Shown here one piece after another: positions 32,468 to 42,740 of a DNA stretch of 64,000 nucleotides. The position numbers and the translations under genes were made by a program. The stretch lies in NCBI RefSeq assembly GCF_900104695.1, contig NZ_FNSW01000001.1, positions 1,488,001 to 1,552,000 of the forward strand, written 5' to 3'. The first letter of the stretch is position 1, and every line of letters starts with the position of its first letter. Source of the DNA: Paenibacillus sp. GP183. Its GTDB lineage: Bacteria > Bacillota > Bacilli > Paenibacillales > NBRC-103111. Under the pieces are notes generated by a model. It saw nothing but the letters and a program-made list of their open reading frames with translations, did not search any database and had not been told where the DNA came from.

Positions 32468-33653
32468 TCGGGCTTCCGCTCATTCCTTGCACGATGCCGC
32501 CTGTTTTCTCCAGCAGCCTGGGATCAGTGATTTTTATGACCATACCTTTCGTTGCGGGAAAATCCTGACGAGAAACATGTGCGATCTGGATATCGAATTT
32601 TTCCACCTTTTGCCCATCGATAACCGTGTAAATTTGAGCAGGTCCTTCTTTAACTTCCTCGGAAAAAGCGACAGGTACCGCTTCATGCTCCAAGCTGTGG
32701 TCAGGGGCTGTATACATTTTACCAAAGATGCCAAACGATGTGTTTTTCTCAATGTTGCCGATGATCTTGCTGTCCTTGAAAAATTGGGCGCGTTTCTCTC
32801 CAGGTTCGCCGTTATGGCTTTTGGCAATCGAGGTAACATTGGAATAGACGATTTCCCCGTCACCGACAATAATAGGGGATTGGGTGTCCATATCGGTGAT
32901 GACATGACCCAAGGCTCCATAGACGCCCTGATTAGGGGCATAAAACGTCAGAGTACCAACTCCGGCAGCGGAGTCCCGAATATAAAGTCCAAGCCGATAT
33001 GACTTGTCGACGACATCGTACATGGGCTGCAGTTTAATGTGAAGCTCTTCATTATTGCGCAGAATCGTGAGGTCGAGCGGGGTTTGGCTTTTACCCGCCT
33101 TCGTCACCAGATCGGTCACTTTATTGACATCTCTTAATTCCTTGCCGTTAATTTTCGTAATCAAATCGCCGACTTGAACCTTGGATTCTTCTCCAGGTGA
33201 AATTCTCTGCTCATCGGCAATGGTGATGAGATGATGGCCAACCACCATAATTCCGGCGGACTTGATCTTCACACCGATGGTTTGACCCCCTGGTATGACT
33301 TTGAGATCGGGCACCACATTAACTTTGATCGTTTTAAACGGGATGGCTCCGAACAGTTTCAATTGCATTTCCGTTTGGCCCGAATGGACCGATTCTAGTG
33401 AAATAGGTTCTTTTAAACTAATGTGAGATGAGTGCTTGGCTGAGCCATTGACCTTAACGATATCGGGGTTTCTTACAGTCACTTGGGCGCTTACGGGCAT
33501 GGATAATTGCAGCAATCTTTCTTGGCCGCTAAACAATCGCAGCTCTTCAGGGAATGATGCAAAGCTTTGGAAAGGTGCGGACAAACTCCCCATACAAACG
33601 AAGAAGACAAGCAGTAATCCGAATAACCTTCTTTTTCTTTTGCAGGACCTCAT
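32391..33653 (-). pseudogene. spoIVB: SpoIVB main body, C-terminus replaced by element sequence
   Basis: ATG at 33651-33653. N-terminal signal/membrane segment (LFGLLLVFFVCMGSLSAP), a PDZ domain (about residues 115-215, with VQVGDLITKINGKEL), and the S55 protease domain with GHVITDMDTQSP (catalytic His) and GGIVQGMSGSPII (catalytic Ser about 392). Codons up to 409 (GAVTHV) are native. The element then adds 11 foreign residues (SVTPNYPTSQT) and a stop at 32391. In spore formers SpoIVB is secreted by the forespore and cleaves SpoIVFA to allow pro-sigma-K processing. All catalytic residues remain but the conserved last 34 residues are at 1112-1216. Confidence 0.95.
32407..32438. other. Right attachment junction of the element
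   Basis: Element arm GGGTAATTCGGCGTTACGC (32407-32425), followed by the shared core CACATGCGTCAC (32427-32438) and then spoIVB. With the arm at 1222-1240 it forms a 44-bp imperfect palindrome around TCACAT in the predicted circle, as expected for a serine-integrase attP. Confidence 0.85.
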
Positions 33654-33769
33654 TATTTCACGCTCCCTCTACTACTGAGCCCTGACGACGACTTGATCGT
33701 CAATTGCGTACACTTAAGGTCCCCCTGCACCCCCGCTTTTATTACTGTAAATCATCCCTGTCTTCGCAT

Positions 33770-35497
33770 TCATATCCTTGTCTTTTTCTCGTCTGCCAAT
33801 GAAATCATCTCACGCGCATGGCGCAATGTCGTTTCCGTAATTTCTACGCCTCCCAGCATTCGGGCAAGCTCTTCAATTCTTTCATTCTCTTGCAAATCCT
33901 GTACTCTTGTAAAAGTCCGCTCATGATCCACTTCTTTATGAATAGCAAAATGCACATCAGCCATACAAGCCACCTGGGGCAAATGCGTGATCGAAAAAAC
34001 CTGGCAGTCCCGTGAAAGCAGCGACATCTTTTCGGCAATCGATTGAGCCGCACGTCCACTCACACCGGTATCCACTTCATCAAAAACAAGCACCGGAATC
34101 TGATCCACGCGGGCAAAAATGGTCTTCATCGCCAGCATGATGCGAGAAAGCTCTCCGCCGGAGGCAATTTTGCTCATTCCCCGCAGTGGTTCTCCAGGAT
34201 TGGGGGCCATAAGAAATTCAACCTGATCGATCCCGTCTCTACTAAAACGGACCTTCTTGCTTTCAAGCTCAATGCCCTTCTCATCATGGATACGTTCCAA
34301 CTGGACACGGAATTGGGTTCGCTCCATCTGAAGTTCACGAAGCTCAGCTTCGATGTTGGCAGCCAGCTTCTCGGCGATCCGATTCCGCATTCGGGAAAGC
34401 TCCTCAGCGGAATGGATGAGTTTAACTTCCTCATCCTTTAACGCTGTTTCAAGCTTGCGGATGATCTCGTCCTTGTTCTCGATCATATCGACTTCCCGCT
34501 TGATTTTATCCAAATAAACGAGCATATCCGGGATACTTTCGCCATATTTGCGCCGTAAGGTAGTGATCGCATCCAGCCGAAGCTCAATTTGATCCAATCT
34601 TGCAGGATTGAATTCCACTTCATCCCGATAATCACGCAGTTGATAAGCAGCGTCCTCGAGCTGATAATAAGCCGACTGCGCTTGTTCCAGTAAAGGTTGC
34701 AATCGGGGAGGATCCAGACTTACGATATCCTGAAGCCGCTGAATAGCCTTCCCTGACGCTTCTAAAGCTCGATTCGAACCGTACAGCAGATCATAGGATT
34801 CCGAAGCGTTCTGCGACAGCTTCTCTGCATGAGAAAGCTTGCGCTTTTCATCAGACAAAGCCTCATCTTCGCCTTCTTTAAGCTTGGCAGCGGATATTTC
34901 TTCAATCTGAAACCGATATAAATCCAGCATCTGCAGCGCCTGCTTGCTTGTTTCCTGGAGCTCACGCAATTCCTTTTGCAGCTTTATATAGGCATCATAA
35001 GAAGCTTGGTAAGTTTTTTTGGAGATGCTGATCTCCAACTCGCCGAACATGTCCAGCCAATGCATGTGTTCTTCGACCTTGAGCAAGGACTGATGCTCAT
35101 GCTGGCCATGGATATTCACCAAATAATCACCGGTATCCCTGAGCATACTAAGATTGACAAGCTGACCATTTATACGGCTTGAGCTTTTCCCGGCAGCCGT
35201 AATTTCCCTGCGAATAATAAGATGCTCGTCCGCATCTGCTTCTATACCCAAGCTTCGCAAGGTTTCCCAAACCGGGTGAACCTCAGGAAGGTCGAACATG
35301 GCTTCGATCTCAGCCTTATCACAGCCATAACGAACCAGCTCCGAAGAGCCGCGGCCGCCTATGATCAAACTAAGGGCATCGATAATAATCGATTTTCCCG
35401 CACCCGTCTCGCCAGTCAATACGTGAAAGCCTGATTTAAATTCAATGTTGAGCTGTTCAATAACAGCCAAATTGCGAATCGAGAGCTCTTTTAGCAT
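33770..35497 (-). CDS. recN: RecN, SMC-like DNA repair ATPase
   Basis: 575 residues, ATG with GGAGG upstream. Walker A is GETGAGKSIIIDAL near residue 30, followed by a long central coiled coil. The C-terminal signature and Walker B are ASGGELSRIMLA and VLVFDEVDTGVSG. RecN gathers DNA ends in double-strand-break repair. It lies between spoIVB and argR as in Bacillus. Full length for the family. Confidence 0.98.
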   Translation of the reverse strand: MLKELSIRNLAVIEQLNIEFKSGFHVLTGETGAGKSIIIDALSLIIGGRGSSELVRYGCDKAEIEAMFDLPEVHPVWETLRSLGIEADADEHLIIRREITAAGKSSSRINGQLVNLSMLRDTGDYLVNIHGQHEHQSLLKVEEHMHWLDMFGELEISISKKTYQASYDAYIKLQKELRELQETSKQALQMLDLYRFQIEEISAAKLKEGEDEALSDEKRKLSHAEKLSQNASESYDLLYGSNRALEASGKAIQRLQDIVSLDPPRLQPLLEQAQSAYYQLEDAAYQLRDYRDEVEFNPARLDQIELRLDAITTLRRKYGESIPDMLVYLDKIKREVDMIENKDEIIRKLETALKDEEVKLIHSAEELSRMRNRIAEKLAANIEAELRELQMERTQFRVQLERIHDEKGIELESKKVRFSRDGIDQVEFLMAPNPGEPLRGMSKIASGGELSRIMLAMKTIFARVDQIPVLVFDEVDTGVSGRAAQSIAEKMSLLSRDCQVFSITHLPQVACMADVHFAIHKEVDHERTFTRVQDLQENERIEELARMLGGVEITETTLRHAREMISLADEKKTRI

Positions 35498-35518
35498 GAG
35501 TTCCTCCTAATCGTTTGG

Positions 35519-35968
35519 TCAGGATAGCAAGGACATGATCTGATCCACAAAAGAGCCGCTCTGCTCCTTGGATCGGCAAATAATCAGAATGGTGTCATCG
35601 CCGCTGATCGTTCCCATGACTTCATTCCATTCGAGGCTGTCGAGCAGCGCACTGATCGTATTCGCCGTACCCGGCAAGCATTTGAGCAAAACCAAATTGT
35701 CGGTGTAATCAATATGGACAAAATGGTCGCTTAAAGCCCTTTTTAGACGCTGCATCGGATTAAACCGCTGATCCGCCGGCATTGAGTACTTATATCTGCC
35801 GTCGTCAAGTGCGATTTTCATCAGGTGAAGCTCTTTGATATCGCGGGACACCGTAGCCTGGGTGACATTATACCCTGCCCTTCGCAGGGAATCGACCAGC
35901 TCATCCTGAGTTTCAATTTCATGGTTTGTGATGATTTCCCTGATCTTCACGTGACGTTGACCCTTCAT
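35519..35968 (-). CDS. argR: ArgR/AhrC arginine repressor
   Basis: 149 residues with ATG after AGAGGTG. The winged helix-turn-helix is [25 protein letters not shown]. The C-terminal hexamerisation and arginine-binding part has [18 protein letters not shown] and [14 protein letters not shown]. It controls arginine synthesis and catabolism genes. It sits directly upstream of recN (21-bp gap) as in Bacillus. Confidence 0.97.
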   Translation of the reverse strand: MKGQRHVKIREIITNHEIETQDELVDSLRRAGYNVTQATVSRDIKELHLMKIALDDGRYKYSMPADQRFNPMQRLKRALSDHFVHIDYTDNLVLLKCLPGTANTISALLDSLEWNEVMGTISGDDTILIICRSKEQSGSFVDQIMSLLS

Positions 35969-35969
35969 T

Positions 35970-36422
35970 TTACACCTCTATGTGAAATGTTATTTTCTTG
36001 ATTTTCAGTTGGTCCATATCCACATAAAGCACTCCGGAAGCTTCCGGATACAGCAGGGAGTAAGTGAGGAGCATGTCCCTTATACTGCTGCCTGTTTCCT
36101 CCATCGGCTTTCGTGCTCTAGCCACCTTAACTATATACAGCTGACCATTCTTTTGGGCAAAATAATCGATATACAGCCGGCTTTGAAAATCCTCGGAGTC
36201 ATTTAAGGTCATGGTGATGGGGATTTTGGTTTTGCCTGCCAAAACATCGAAGCCCGCTCCTTCCAGGAGCTCAACCGTGTCGTTGAAGACGACAGCCTCG
36301 TCTCGAGGAATACGGAAGCGTTTCTTCGGCGGATTAACCAGCCAATGGCGGAAACGCAGTGTAATAAAGCCCATAAAGACGATCAGGATCAGCAAAATGA
36401 CCATGATATCGCCTTTCTCCAT
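35970..36422 (-). CDS. Conserved membrane-anchored hypothetical protein
   Basis: About 150 residues from the ATG at 36422 (AGGTGA 6 nt upstream). One N-terminal membrane segment ([19 protein letters not shown]) is followed by a soluble domain ([20 protein letters not shown]...[10 protein letters not shown]). The stop is one base from the argR start. No function is recognised. The position between argR and yqxC suggests a lineage-specific member of this operon. Confidence 0.75.
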   Translation of the reverse strand: MEKGDIMVILLILIVFMGFITLRFRHWLVNPPKKRFRIPRDEAVVFNDTVELLEGAGFDVLAGKTKIPITMTLNDSEDFQSRLYIDYFAQKNGQLYIVKVARARKPMEETGSSIRDMLLTYSLLYPEASGVLYVDMDQLKIKKITFHIEV

Positions 36423-36506
36423 TTCCAATCACCTCGAAACAAGTATTCGCGAGTTTGGCTGGAAAATCCTTTTTTGGAAGCAAAAATAGAAACAGAGAAA
36501 ATGGGT

Positions 36507-37334
36507 TTATTTGAGGTGCAGCCGCTTTGCTTCATTTACTGTGCTTTCAATTAGAGCACTGGTATCATTCATAATCTCATCAGCATCAGAGGCATTGCAA
36601 GTCCAATAAGCAAGAAACTCAATATTCCCTTCTCCTCCGGTAATCGGCGAGTAGGTAAGCCCCTTCAAATAAAATCCTAATGCCGCGGCAAAAGAAAGCA
36701 CCTCCGTCAGCACCTCTTTATGAACCTGCGGGTCACGGACAACACCCGTCTTGCCAACCTTTTCACGGCCTGCCTCGAATTGGGGCTTAATCAACGCCAC
36801 AACATTTCCGCGATCAGCGAATATTTCCTTAAGCGGGGGCAGGATCATGCGCAGAGAGATAAAGGAGACGTCGATCGTAGCAAAATCCGGTGACGGTCCC
36901 TCCAAATCCTCACGTTTCGTATAACGGAAATTCGTCCGCTCCATCACATTCACCCGGTCATCCTTGCGCAGTGACCAGTCAAGTTGATTATAACCGACAT
37001 CCAAGGCATACACATAAGAGGCACCATGCTGCAATGCGCAGTCGGTAAAGCCCCCGGTCGAAGAGCCGATATCCAGCATAACTGCACCCTGCAAAGCAAT
37101 GTCAAACAGCTTTAAAGCTTTTTCCAGCTTTAATCCGCCTCTGCTGACATAGGGATGTACGGCGCCTTTCACTTTGATGGCGGCTGCTCGGCTGATCCGG
37201 GTGCCGGCCTTATCGACAGGCTCTTCATTCGCAAAAACAAGGCCTGCCATAATGGCGGCCTTGGCTTTTTCTCTGCTTTCAAAATACCCTTGCTCGACTA
37301 GCAATATATCGAGACGTTCCTTATCCGATGACAT
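36507..37334 (-). CDS. yqxC: TlyA/YqxC-family rRNA 2'-O-methyltransferase
   Basis: 275 residues, ATG after AGGAG. N-terminal S4 RNA-binding domain (RLDILLVEQGYFESREKAKA), then an FtsJ-type methyltransferase with motif I MLDIGSSTGGFTDCALQHGA and motif DFATIDVSFISLR. TlyA enzymes methylate 16S/23S rRNA cytidines in some bacteria; the activity in Firmicutes is less certain. Same neighbourhood as B. subtilis yqxC (between argR and dxs). Confidence 0.94.
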   Translation of the reverse strand: MSSDKERLDILLVEQGYFESREKAKAAIMAGLVFANEEPVDKAGTRISRAAAIKVKGAVHPYVSRGGLKLEKALKLFDIALQGAVMLDIGSSTGGFTDCALQHGASYVYALDVGYNQLDWSLRKDDRVNVMERTNFRYTKREDLEGPSPDFATIDVSFISLRMILPPLKEIFADRGNVVALIKPQFEAGREKVGKTGVVRDPQVHKEVLTEVLSFAAALGFYLKGLTYSPITGGEGNIEFLAYWTCNASDADEIMNDTSALIESTVNEAKRLHLK

Positions 37335-37351
37335 GCGTCTTCTCCTAACTA

Positions 37352-39238
37352 TTAAGCCCGCTGCCGTTTTAACGGCATGAGCGCCTTCACCTCGGCCGCA
37401 AGATTCTGCGCGGTGAGTCCAACCTCTTGACGCTGCTCATTCACTGAGCCATGCTCAACGAAGTAATCGGGTATGCCCAGATTCTTAATGGAAAGCCCGA
37501 CAATTTTATTTCGCGCATAAAATTCCAGGACCGCGCTGCCCATCCCGCCTTCAATCGAGCTTTCTTCCATGGTGATGATCGGAATTTGCTCTTTGGCCAG
37601 CTGCAGCAGGTACGCTTCATCAAGGGGCTTGATAAACCGTGCATTCACTACCCGCAGAGAGATGCCTTCTTTACGAAGCGATTCAGCCGTTTCTTCAGCG
37701 ATCTGGACCATCGGTCCGATAGCCAGCACTGCTGCATAATCGCCATCCGTTATAGTCTCCCATGTACCGATCGGGATAGATGATGCTGTTTCATCCAGTT
37801 CAACGCCTGTGCCATTAATCCGTGGATATCTATATGCAATAGGACCCTCATTATAGTCGTTTGCCGTTTTCATCATATTGCGCAGCTCGTTTTCATCCTT
37901 TGGCATCATCAGCACCATATTGGGAAGCGTACGCAGGAAAGCAATATCATACACACCTTGATGCGTCTCACCGTCTGGTCCGACAAATCCGGCGCGATCG
38001 ATAGCAAAGGTTACGTTCAGATTAGGCCGGCAAATATCGTGAACCACTTGATCATAGGCCCGCTGTAAGAATGTCGAATAGACGGCGAAAACCGGCTTTA
38101 AGCCTTCAGAAGCTAGTCCTGCACACATCGTTGCAGCATGCTGCTCGGCGATGCCCACATCAATCATCCGGTTTGGAAAATGCTTGGCAAATTTCAGCAA
38201 GCCCGAACCGCCCGGCATCGCAGGAGTGACAGCCACAATCCGCGGGTCCTTCTCTGCAAGCTCTATCAGCGAATTTCCGAAAACTTCGGTATACATCGGA
38301 TGTCCTACGGATTTGATCATTTGTCCGGATTCAATTTTGTAGGGTCCTGCGCCATGCCAGGTTAAAGAATCCTTCTCCGCCGGCGTGTAGCCTTTGCCCT
38401 TGGTTGTAACCACATGGACCAGCACCGGTCCGGCCACTTTCTCGGCTTGTCTGAGAGTATCCATCAGGATCGGCAAATTATGCCCATCCACCGGCCCGAT
38501 ATAGTTAAAGCCGAACTCTTCAAACCAAACGCCGGAAAGCACGAGATATTTCAAGCTGTCTTTTAATTTTTCCGCTGTCTTGGCGAGCGTCCCGCCGATG
38601 GCCGGAATTTTTTTCAGCAAATGCTCGACTTCTTCCTTCGCCTTCAGATAATGGCGATCAGAACGGATCTTGCTCAAATAATTATGAATAGCCCCTACAT
38701 TGGGCGCAATGGACATCTCGTTATCGTTTAAGATCACCATCATATTCGTCTTGGCATGACCGATATGGTTCATGGCTTCAAGAGCCATTCCACCTGTCAT
38801 GGCGCCATCGCCGATGATGGCAATCACTTTATTATGTTCGCCCAGCAGATCTCGGGCTGTCGCCATTCCCATGGCCGCAGATAAAGAGGTGCTGCTATGG
38901 CCGGCCTCCCAAACGTCATGAGGACTCTCGGAGCGCTTGACGAATCCGCATAATCCTTTGTATTTGCGCAGGGTATCGAATTTATCCATACGCCCTGTCA
39001 GCATTTTATGGACATAAGCCTGGTGGCCTACATCGAAAATGAATTTGTCGTAAGGACTGTGAAACAGAGTGTGCAAGGCGAGCGTCAGCTCCACCACTCC
39101 AAGATTCGGGGCGAGGTGTCCACCCGTGACCGACAGCTTTTCAATTAAAAACAGGCGAATTTCTTCGGCCAGCTTTTCCAGCTCCGTCATGGATAAACGT
39201 TTTAAATCTTCTGGCTGTTTGATTTGTTCGAGCAGCAC
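37352..39238 (-). CDS. dxs: 1-deoxy-D-xylulose-5-phosphate synthase
   Basis: 628 residues, GTG start at 39236-39238 after GAGG. The thiamine-diphosphate motif is [18 protein letters not shown]...[10 protein letters not shown]. The transketolase-type pyrimidine domain has [17 protein letters not shown] and [17 protein letters not shown]. First step of the non-mevalonate isoprenoid pathway. It works with the neighbouring ispA. Confidence 0.98.
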   Translation of the reverse strand: MLLEQIKQPEDLKRLSMTELEKLAEEIRLFLIEKLSVTGGHLAPNLGVVELTLALHTLFHSPYDKFIFDVGHQAYVHKMLTGRMDKFDTLRKYKGLCGFVKRSESPHDVWEAGHSSTSLSAAMGMATARDLLGEHNKVIAIIGDGAMTGGMALEAMNHIGHAKTNMMVILNDNEMSIAPNVGAIHNYLSKIRSDRHYLKAKEEVEHLLKKIPAIGGTLAKTAEKLKDSLKYLVLSGVWFEEFGFNYIGPVDGHNLPILMDTLRQAEKVAGPVLVHVVTTKGKGYTPAEKDSLTWHGAGPYKIESGQMIKSVGHPMYTEVFGNSLIELAEKDPRIVAVTPAMPGGSGLLKFAKHFPNRMIDVGIAEQHAATMCAGLASEGLKPVFAVYSTFLQRAYDQVVHDICRPNLNVTFAIDRAGFVGPDGETHQGVYDIAFLRTLPNMVLMMPKDENELRNMMKTANDYNEGPIAYRYPRINGTGVELDETASSIPIGTWETITDGDYAAVLAIGPMVQIAEETAESLRKEGISLRVVNARFIKPLDEAYLLQLAKEQIPIITMEESSIEGGMGSAVLEFYARNKIVGLSIKNLGIPDYFVEHGSVNEQRQEVGLTAQNLAAEVKALMPLKRQRA

Positions 39239-39320
39239 GGTTATTTCCTCGCTTTCCGTTATCGAAGTCCATTTATTATAGCATAAGATTTGGGCATCGC
39301 GTAACTCTGCCGTTATCTGC

Positions 39321-40229
39321 CTAATGATCTCTATGTGTCAAGTAATCGGCGAGCTGAAAAAGCCGTTCCGGCTTTATCAGGTTCGCGCGATGCAGCGCCT
39401 GCTTTCCTTCTTCGGTCAGCTCTTTGACCTTTAGCCTCGAAGCAGAAAGCCCTATAAAAAACGGAAAGGTGACTTTTTGCTGCTTGACGTCGCTTTTTAC
39501 CGGCTTGCCCAGCTTCCGTTCATCCCCTGTTAGGTCGAGGATATCATCCTGTATTTGAAAAGCAAGCCCAATGCACTTGCCAAAGATCTCTAATGCCCTC
39601 AGCTGCTCCTCATTGGCGCCAGCGATCCGACCTCCTGCACGAAGTGAAAATACGATTAAATCACTTGTTTTATGCATATGAATGTATTCCAGTTGTTCCA
39701 AACTCGTAATCCCTTGCTCACCCAGCATGTCTGCAGCTTGTCCGCCTACCATACCGCGGGCTCCAGCGTACACAGAAAGCTCCTCCACGATGCCAAGCAC
39801 TTGTTCAGCCGGGACATGGTGAACGCGAGACGTCTGGGCAATTGCATAAAAAGCATGAGTTAACAGAGCATCGCCGGCCAAAATCGCCATAGCTTCCCCA
39901 TAAACCTTATGATTGGTCAATTTGCCTCTGCGGTAATCATCATTATCCATAGCGGGCAAATCGTCGTGGATCAGTGAATACGTATGAATCATTTCGATCG
40001 CACAGGCTGCTGGCATAGCCGCTTCTCTGGAACCGCCCAAAGCTTCGGCTGCCTCTAGAACAAGAATAGGCCGCAGCCGCTTTCCGCCAGCCATCAGCGA
40101 ATATTGGAACGCTTCACGCAGCTTGGCGGGAATGTCCCAATGCAAGGGCAGCGACTTGGCAAGCGCAACTTCTATATGCGCCGCTTCCGCAGCTAAATAA
40201 GCCTGGATCGTCAGTTCTTTACTCAACAT
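39321..40229 (-). CDS. ispA: Geranylgeranyl/farnesyl diphosphate synthase
   Basis: 302 residues from the ATG at 40227-40229 (AAGGGG upstream). The longer open frame upstream is in xseB. First aspartate-rich motif [17 protein letters not shown] and second [13 protein letters not shown]; also GGKRLRP. It makes allylic prenyl diphosphates from the dxs pathway. Overlaps the 3' end of xseB by 11 bp, indicating coupling. Confidence 0.96.
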   Translation of the reverse strand: MLSKELTIQAYLAAEAAHIEVALAKSLPLHWDIPAKLREAFQYSLMAGGKRLRPILVLEAAEALGGSREAAMPAACAIEMIHTYSLIHDDLPAMDNDDYRRGKLTNHKVYGEAMAILAGDALLTHAFYAIAQTSRVHHVPAEQVLGIVEELSVYAGARGMVGGQAADMLGEQGITSLEQLEYIHMHKTSDLIVFSLRAGGRIAGANEEQLRALEIFGKCIGLAFQIQDDILDLTGDERKLGKPVKSDVKQQKVTFPFFIGLSASRLKVKELTEEGKQALHRANLIKPERLFQLADYLTHRDH

Positions 40230-40482
40230 TATTCCCCTTATCTTCAAGCGAGGGCTGGAAGGGCTTGCGCGAAATACCAGCTTCGCCTTCGACCAGCATC
40301 TCGATTTTCTTCTCCACCTGCTCGAGCTTTTGGCCGCATAAATGCGACAGCCGCATGCCCTCCTGGTAAAGCTCAATCGCTTTTTCCAGCGGGACGTCAC
40401 CGCTTTCCAGCTGGGCTACAATGATCTCCAGCTGCTCAATCGCTTTCTCAAAGTTCACATCCGTTTCCTTCTCATTCGGCAT
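40219..40482 (-). CDS. xseB: Exonuclease VII small subunit
   Basis: 87 residues from the ATG at 40480-40482 (GGAGGAG upstream). The classic helical pattern NFEKAIEQLEIIVAQLESGD...ALELYQEGMRL is visible (here AIELYQEGMRL). Forms exonuclease VII with XseA for single-stranded DNA degradation. Overlaps xseA by 11 bp at its start. Confidence 0.96.
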   Translation of the reverse strand: MPNEKETDVNFEKAIEQLEIIVAQLESGDVPLEKAIELYQEGMRLSHLCGQKLEQVEKKIEMLVEGEAGISRKPFQPSLEDKGNNVE

Positions 40483-41839
40483 TCTTCTTCTCCTCCATCC
40501 CCCATACATGACAATCCAGCTTCCCATCGTGCAGCCGGATTTTGACGATATCGCCGATCTGGACCTGATTGATCGAGCGGATTAAGGTTTGCTCCTTCTC
40601 CTCATACGCGAGGCTGTAGCCGCGCTGCATGACTTTGAGCGGGCTGAGCGCATCCAGGTGGCGCAGCGTGGCCAGCCACTCCTGCTTCTTGCCGCGAAGC
40701 AGGCTCTGCATGGTCGTGACCATCTGCCGCTTGGACGTATCGAGGCGCAGCTTTGCGAACACGACCTGCTCTTTGGGATTGAAAGCGGACAGCTTGCGGT
40801 CCAGCTTGCCGTACCTGTCGGCCGCGCGGGCCAGCCGCTGCCGCATTTTGTAACCGAGCTGCTCCGCCAGCCGGTCGAGCTTTTGGGCAGGCTGCATCAG
40901 CAGCTGCCTGCGGGGGTCGACCAGGTACGGCGAGCGCCTCAGGCGCCCGAGCCGTTCCTGCTTGCGCTGCAGTTGGAGCTGCAGACCGGCGTCCAGCCGC
41001 TGCCGGTGGCGCGCCAGCTGCTGCTTCAGCTCGAGCTGGTGCGGCACCGCCAGCTCGGCCGCAGCGGTGGGCGTCGGCGCCCGCAGATCGGCGACGAAGT
41101 CGGCGATCGTGAAGTCCGTCTCGTGGCCAACGGCCGAGATGACGGGAATCGCGGAGGCGAAGATGCTCCGCGCGACGGCTTCCTCGTTGAACGCCCACAG
41201 CTCCTCGAGCGAGCCGCCTCCGCGGCCGACGATGAGCACGTCCGCTTCAGCGAGCCGGTTCATGGCTTCGATCGCTTTGACGATCGAAGGGGCGGCTTGC
41301 GCTCCCTGCACCAGCACGGGGTAGAGCAGGATGGGGATCGACGGGTACCGCCGCTGCAGCGTGATGATCACATCACGGATCGCAGCTCCAGTGGGCGAGG
41401 TGATCACTCCGATCGCCCGGGGAAAGCGGGGAATGGCTTTTTTTCTTTCCGCTGCAAAAAGCCCCTCCGTCTCCAGCTTCTTCTTCAACTGCTCATAGGC
41501 CAGATATAAACTGCCTATGCCGTCGGGCTGCATCGCAGTTACATAGAACTGGTAAGCTCCATCTCTCTCATATACGGAAATATTGCCGCGAGCGATCACC
41601 CTCGTGCCTTCACGCGGAATAAAGCCCAGCCTTTGGTTTTGGGAAGCGAACATGATGCTTTTGACTCGGCTTTCCGAGTCCTTCAAGGTGAAATACATAT
41701 GTCCGCTTGAATGATGGGTGAAATTGGAAATTTCTCCACGCACCCAAACGTCCTGCAGCTGGTTGTCCCCTTCAAGCTTCATTTTGATATAGCGATTCAA
41801 ATCCTTGATCGACAGGATATTCGTTTCTTTTTTGGACAT
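40472..41839 (-). CDS. xseA: Exonuclease VII large subunit
   Basis: 455 residues. N-terminal OB-fold (VWVRGEISNFTHHSSGHMYF), catalytic domain with GAAIRDVIITLQRRYP, LIVGRGGGSLEELWAFNEE and HETDFTIADFVADLRAPTPTAAAE, then a coiled-coil tail. The 3' half (about 40600-41300) is clearly more GC-rich than its neighbours, which creates long antisense open frames. No frame damage. Confidence 0.97.
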   Translation of the reverse strand: MSKKETNILSIKDLNRYIKMKLEGDNQLQDVWVRGEISNFTHHSSGHMYFTLKDSESRVKSIMFASQNQRLGFIPREGTRVIARGNISVYERDGAYQFYVTAMQPDGIGSLYLAYEQLKKKLETEGLFAAERKKAIPRFPRAIGVITSPTGAAIRDVIITLQRRYPSIPILLYPVLVQGAQAAPSIVKAIEAMNRLAEADVLIVGRGGGSLEELWAFNEEAVARSIFASAIPVISAVGHETDFTIADFVADLRAPTPTAAAELAVPHQLELKQQLARHRQRLDAGLQLQLQRKQERLGRLRRSPYLVDPRRQLLMQPAQKLDRLAEQLGYKMRQRLARAADRYGKLDRKLSAFNPKEQVVFAKLRLDTSKRQMVTTMQSLLRGKKQEWLATLRHLDALSPLKVMQRGYSLAYEEKEQTLIRSINQVQIGDIVKIRLHDGKLDCHVWGMEEKKNAE

Positions 41840-41846
41840 GGGCGAA

Positions 41847-42713
41847 TTACACGCTCACATTCGTTTTCATATGGCGCTTCGCTGACTCTACGGTATTTCG
41901 CAGCAGGGTGGTGATGGTCATGGGACCCACAGTACCAGGAACCGGAGTGATGGCTCCGGCTACTTCCTTGACGGATTCAAAATCCACGTCACCCGTGAGC
42001 TTTCCTTCGGGCGGACGATTCATGCCAACATCTATGACTACGGCTCCCGGTTTCACATGCGCAGCTGTAATTAGATTCGCTTTTCCAACCGCCACAACAA
42101 GAATATCTGCTTGACGCGTGATTTCCTCCATGTTAGGCGTACGGGAATGGCAAATCGTCACGGTAGCGTGCTCTCGCAGCAGCAGCATAGCCATCGGCTT
42201 GCCTACAATGTTGCTTCTCCCTACGACAACTGCATGCTTGCCGGAAATGGATACATTGATTTTCTTGAGAATTTCAATAATGCCTCCTGGAGTACAAGGC
42301 AGCATACTCGGTTTGCCGATCATCAAATTACCCACATTCACTGGGTGAAAGCAATCCACATCCTTGGCTGGATCCAGCTCATCCACAACTTCATCTTCGT
42401 TGATGTGCTTGGGCAGCGGGGACTGCACAAGGATTCCATGAATGCGGTTATCCTGATTTAATTGGTGGATCTTGGCGATAAGCTCCTTCTGGGTTGTTTT
42501 CTCAGGAAGGCGGTGTACCACGGAATATATACCCGTTTGCTCACATGCTTTGGCCTTGCTGTTGACATAGATCTGGGAAGCAGGATCTTCACCAACAATG
42601 ACAACTGCGAGACCGGGTTGCCTGCCTTGCGCTGTCAATTGATAGGCCTCTGCTTTAATCTCCTCGCGAAGAGAGCTTACAATTTCTTTTCCATTGATGA
42701 TCTGAGCGGTCAT
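41847..42713 (-). CDS. folD: FolD, methylene-tetrahydrofolate dehydrogenase/cyclohydrolase
   Basis: 288 residues, ATG after GGAGGAG. Substrate site Y-x3-K is YVNSKAKACEQTGI; GILVQSPLPKHI and VVVGRSNIVGKP (NADP loop) are present, and PVPGTVGPMTITTLL marks the end. It interconverts one-carbon folates. The usual gene order with nusB and xseA. Confidence 0.98.
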   Translation of the reverse strand: MTAQIINGKEIVSSLREEIKAEAYQLTAQGRQPGLAVVIVGEDPASQIYVNSKAKACEQTGIYSVVHRLPEKTTQKELIAKIHQLNQDNRIHGILVQSPLPKHINEDEVVDELDPAKDVDCFHPVNVGNLMIGKPSMLPCTPGGIIEILKKINVSISGKHAVVVGRSNIVGKPMAMLLLREHATVTICHSRTPNMEEITRQADILVVAVGKANLITAAHVKPGAVVIDVGMNRPPEGKLTGDVDFESVKEVAGAITPVPGTVGPMTITTLLRNTVESAKRHMKTNVSV

Positions 42714-42740
42714 TCAGACTCCTCCTCTTCCAGTTACGCC

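Noticed and set aside
40230-40400. N-terminal extension of ispA
   Set aside because: It is the xseB coding sequence in another frame. The ATG at 40229 has its own ribosome site and the product matches family length.
40589-41509. 306-codon plus-strand open frame
   Set aside because: Antisense shadow of the GC-rich part of xseA; arginine- and leucine-rich without recognisable domains.
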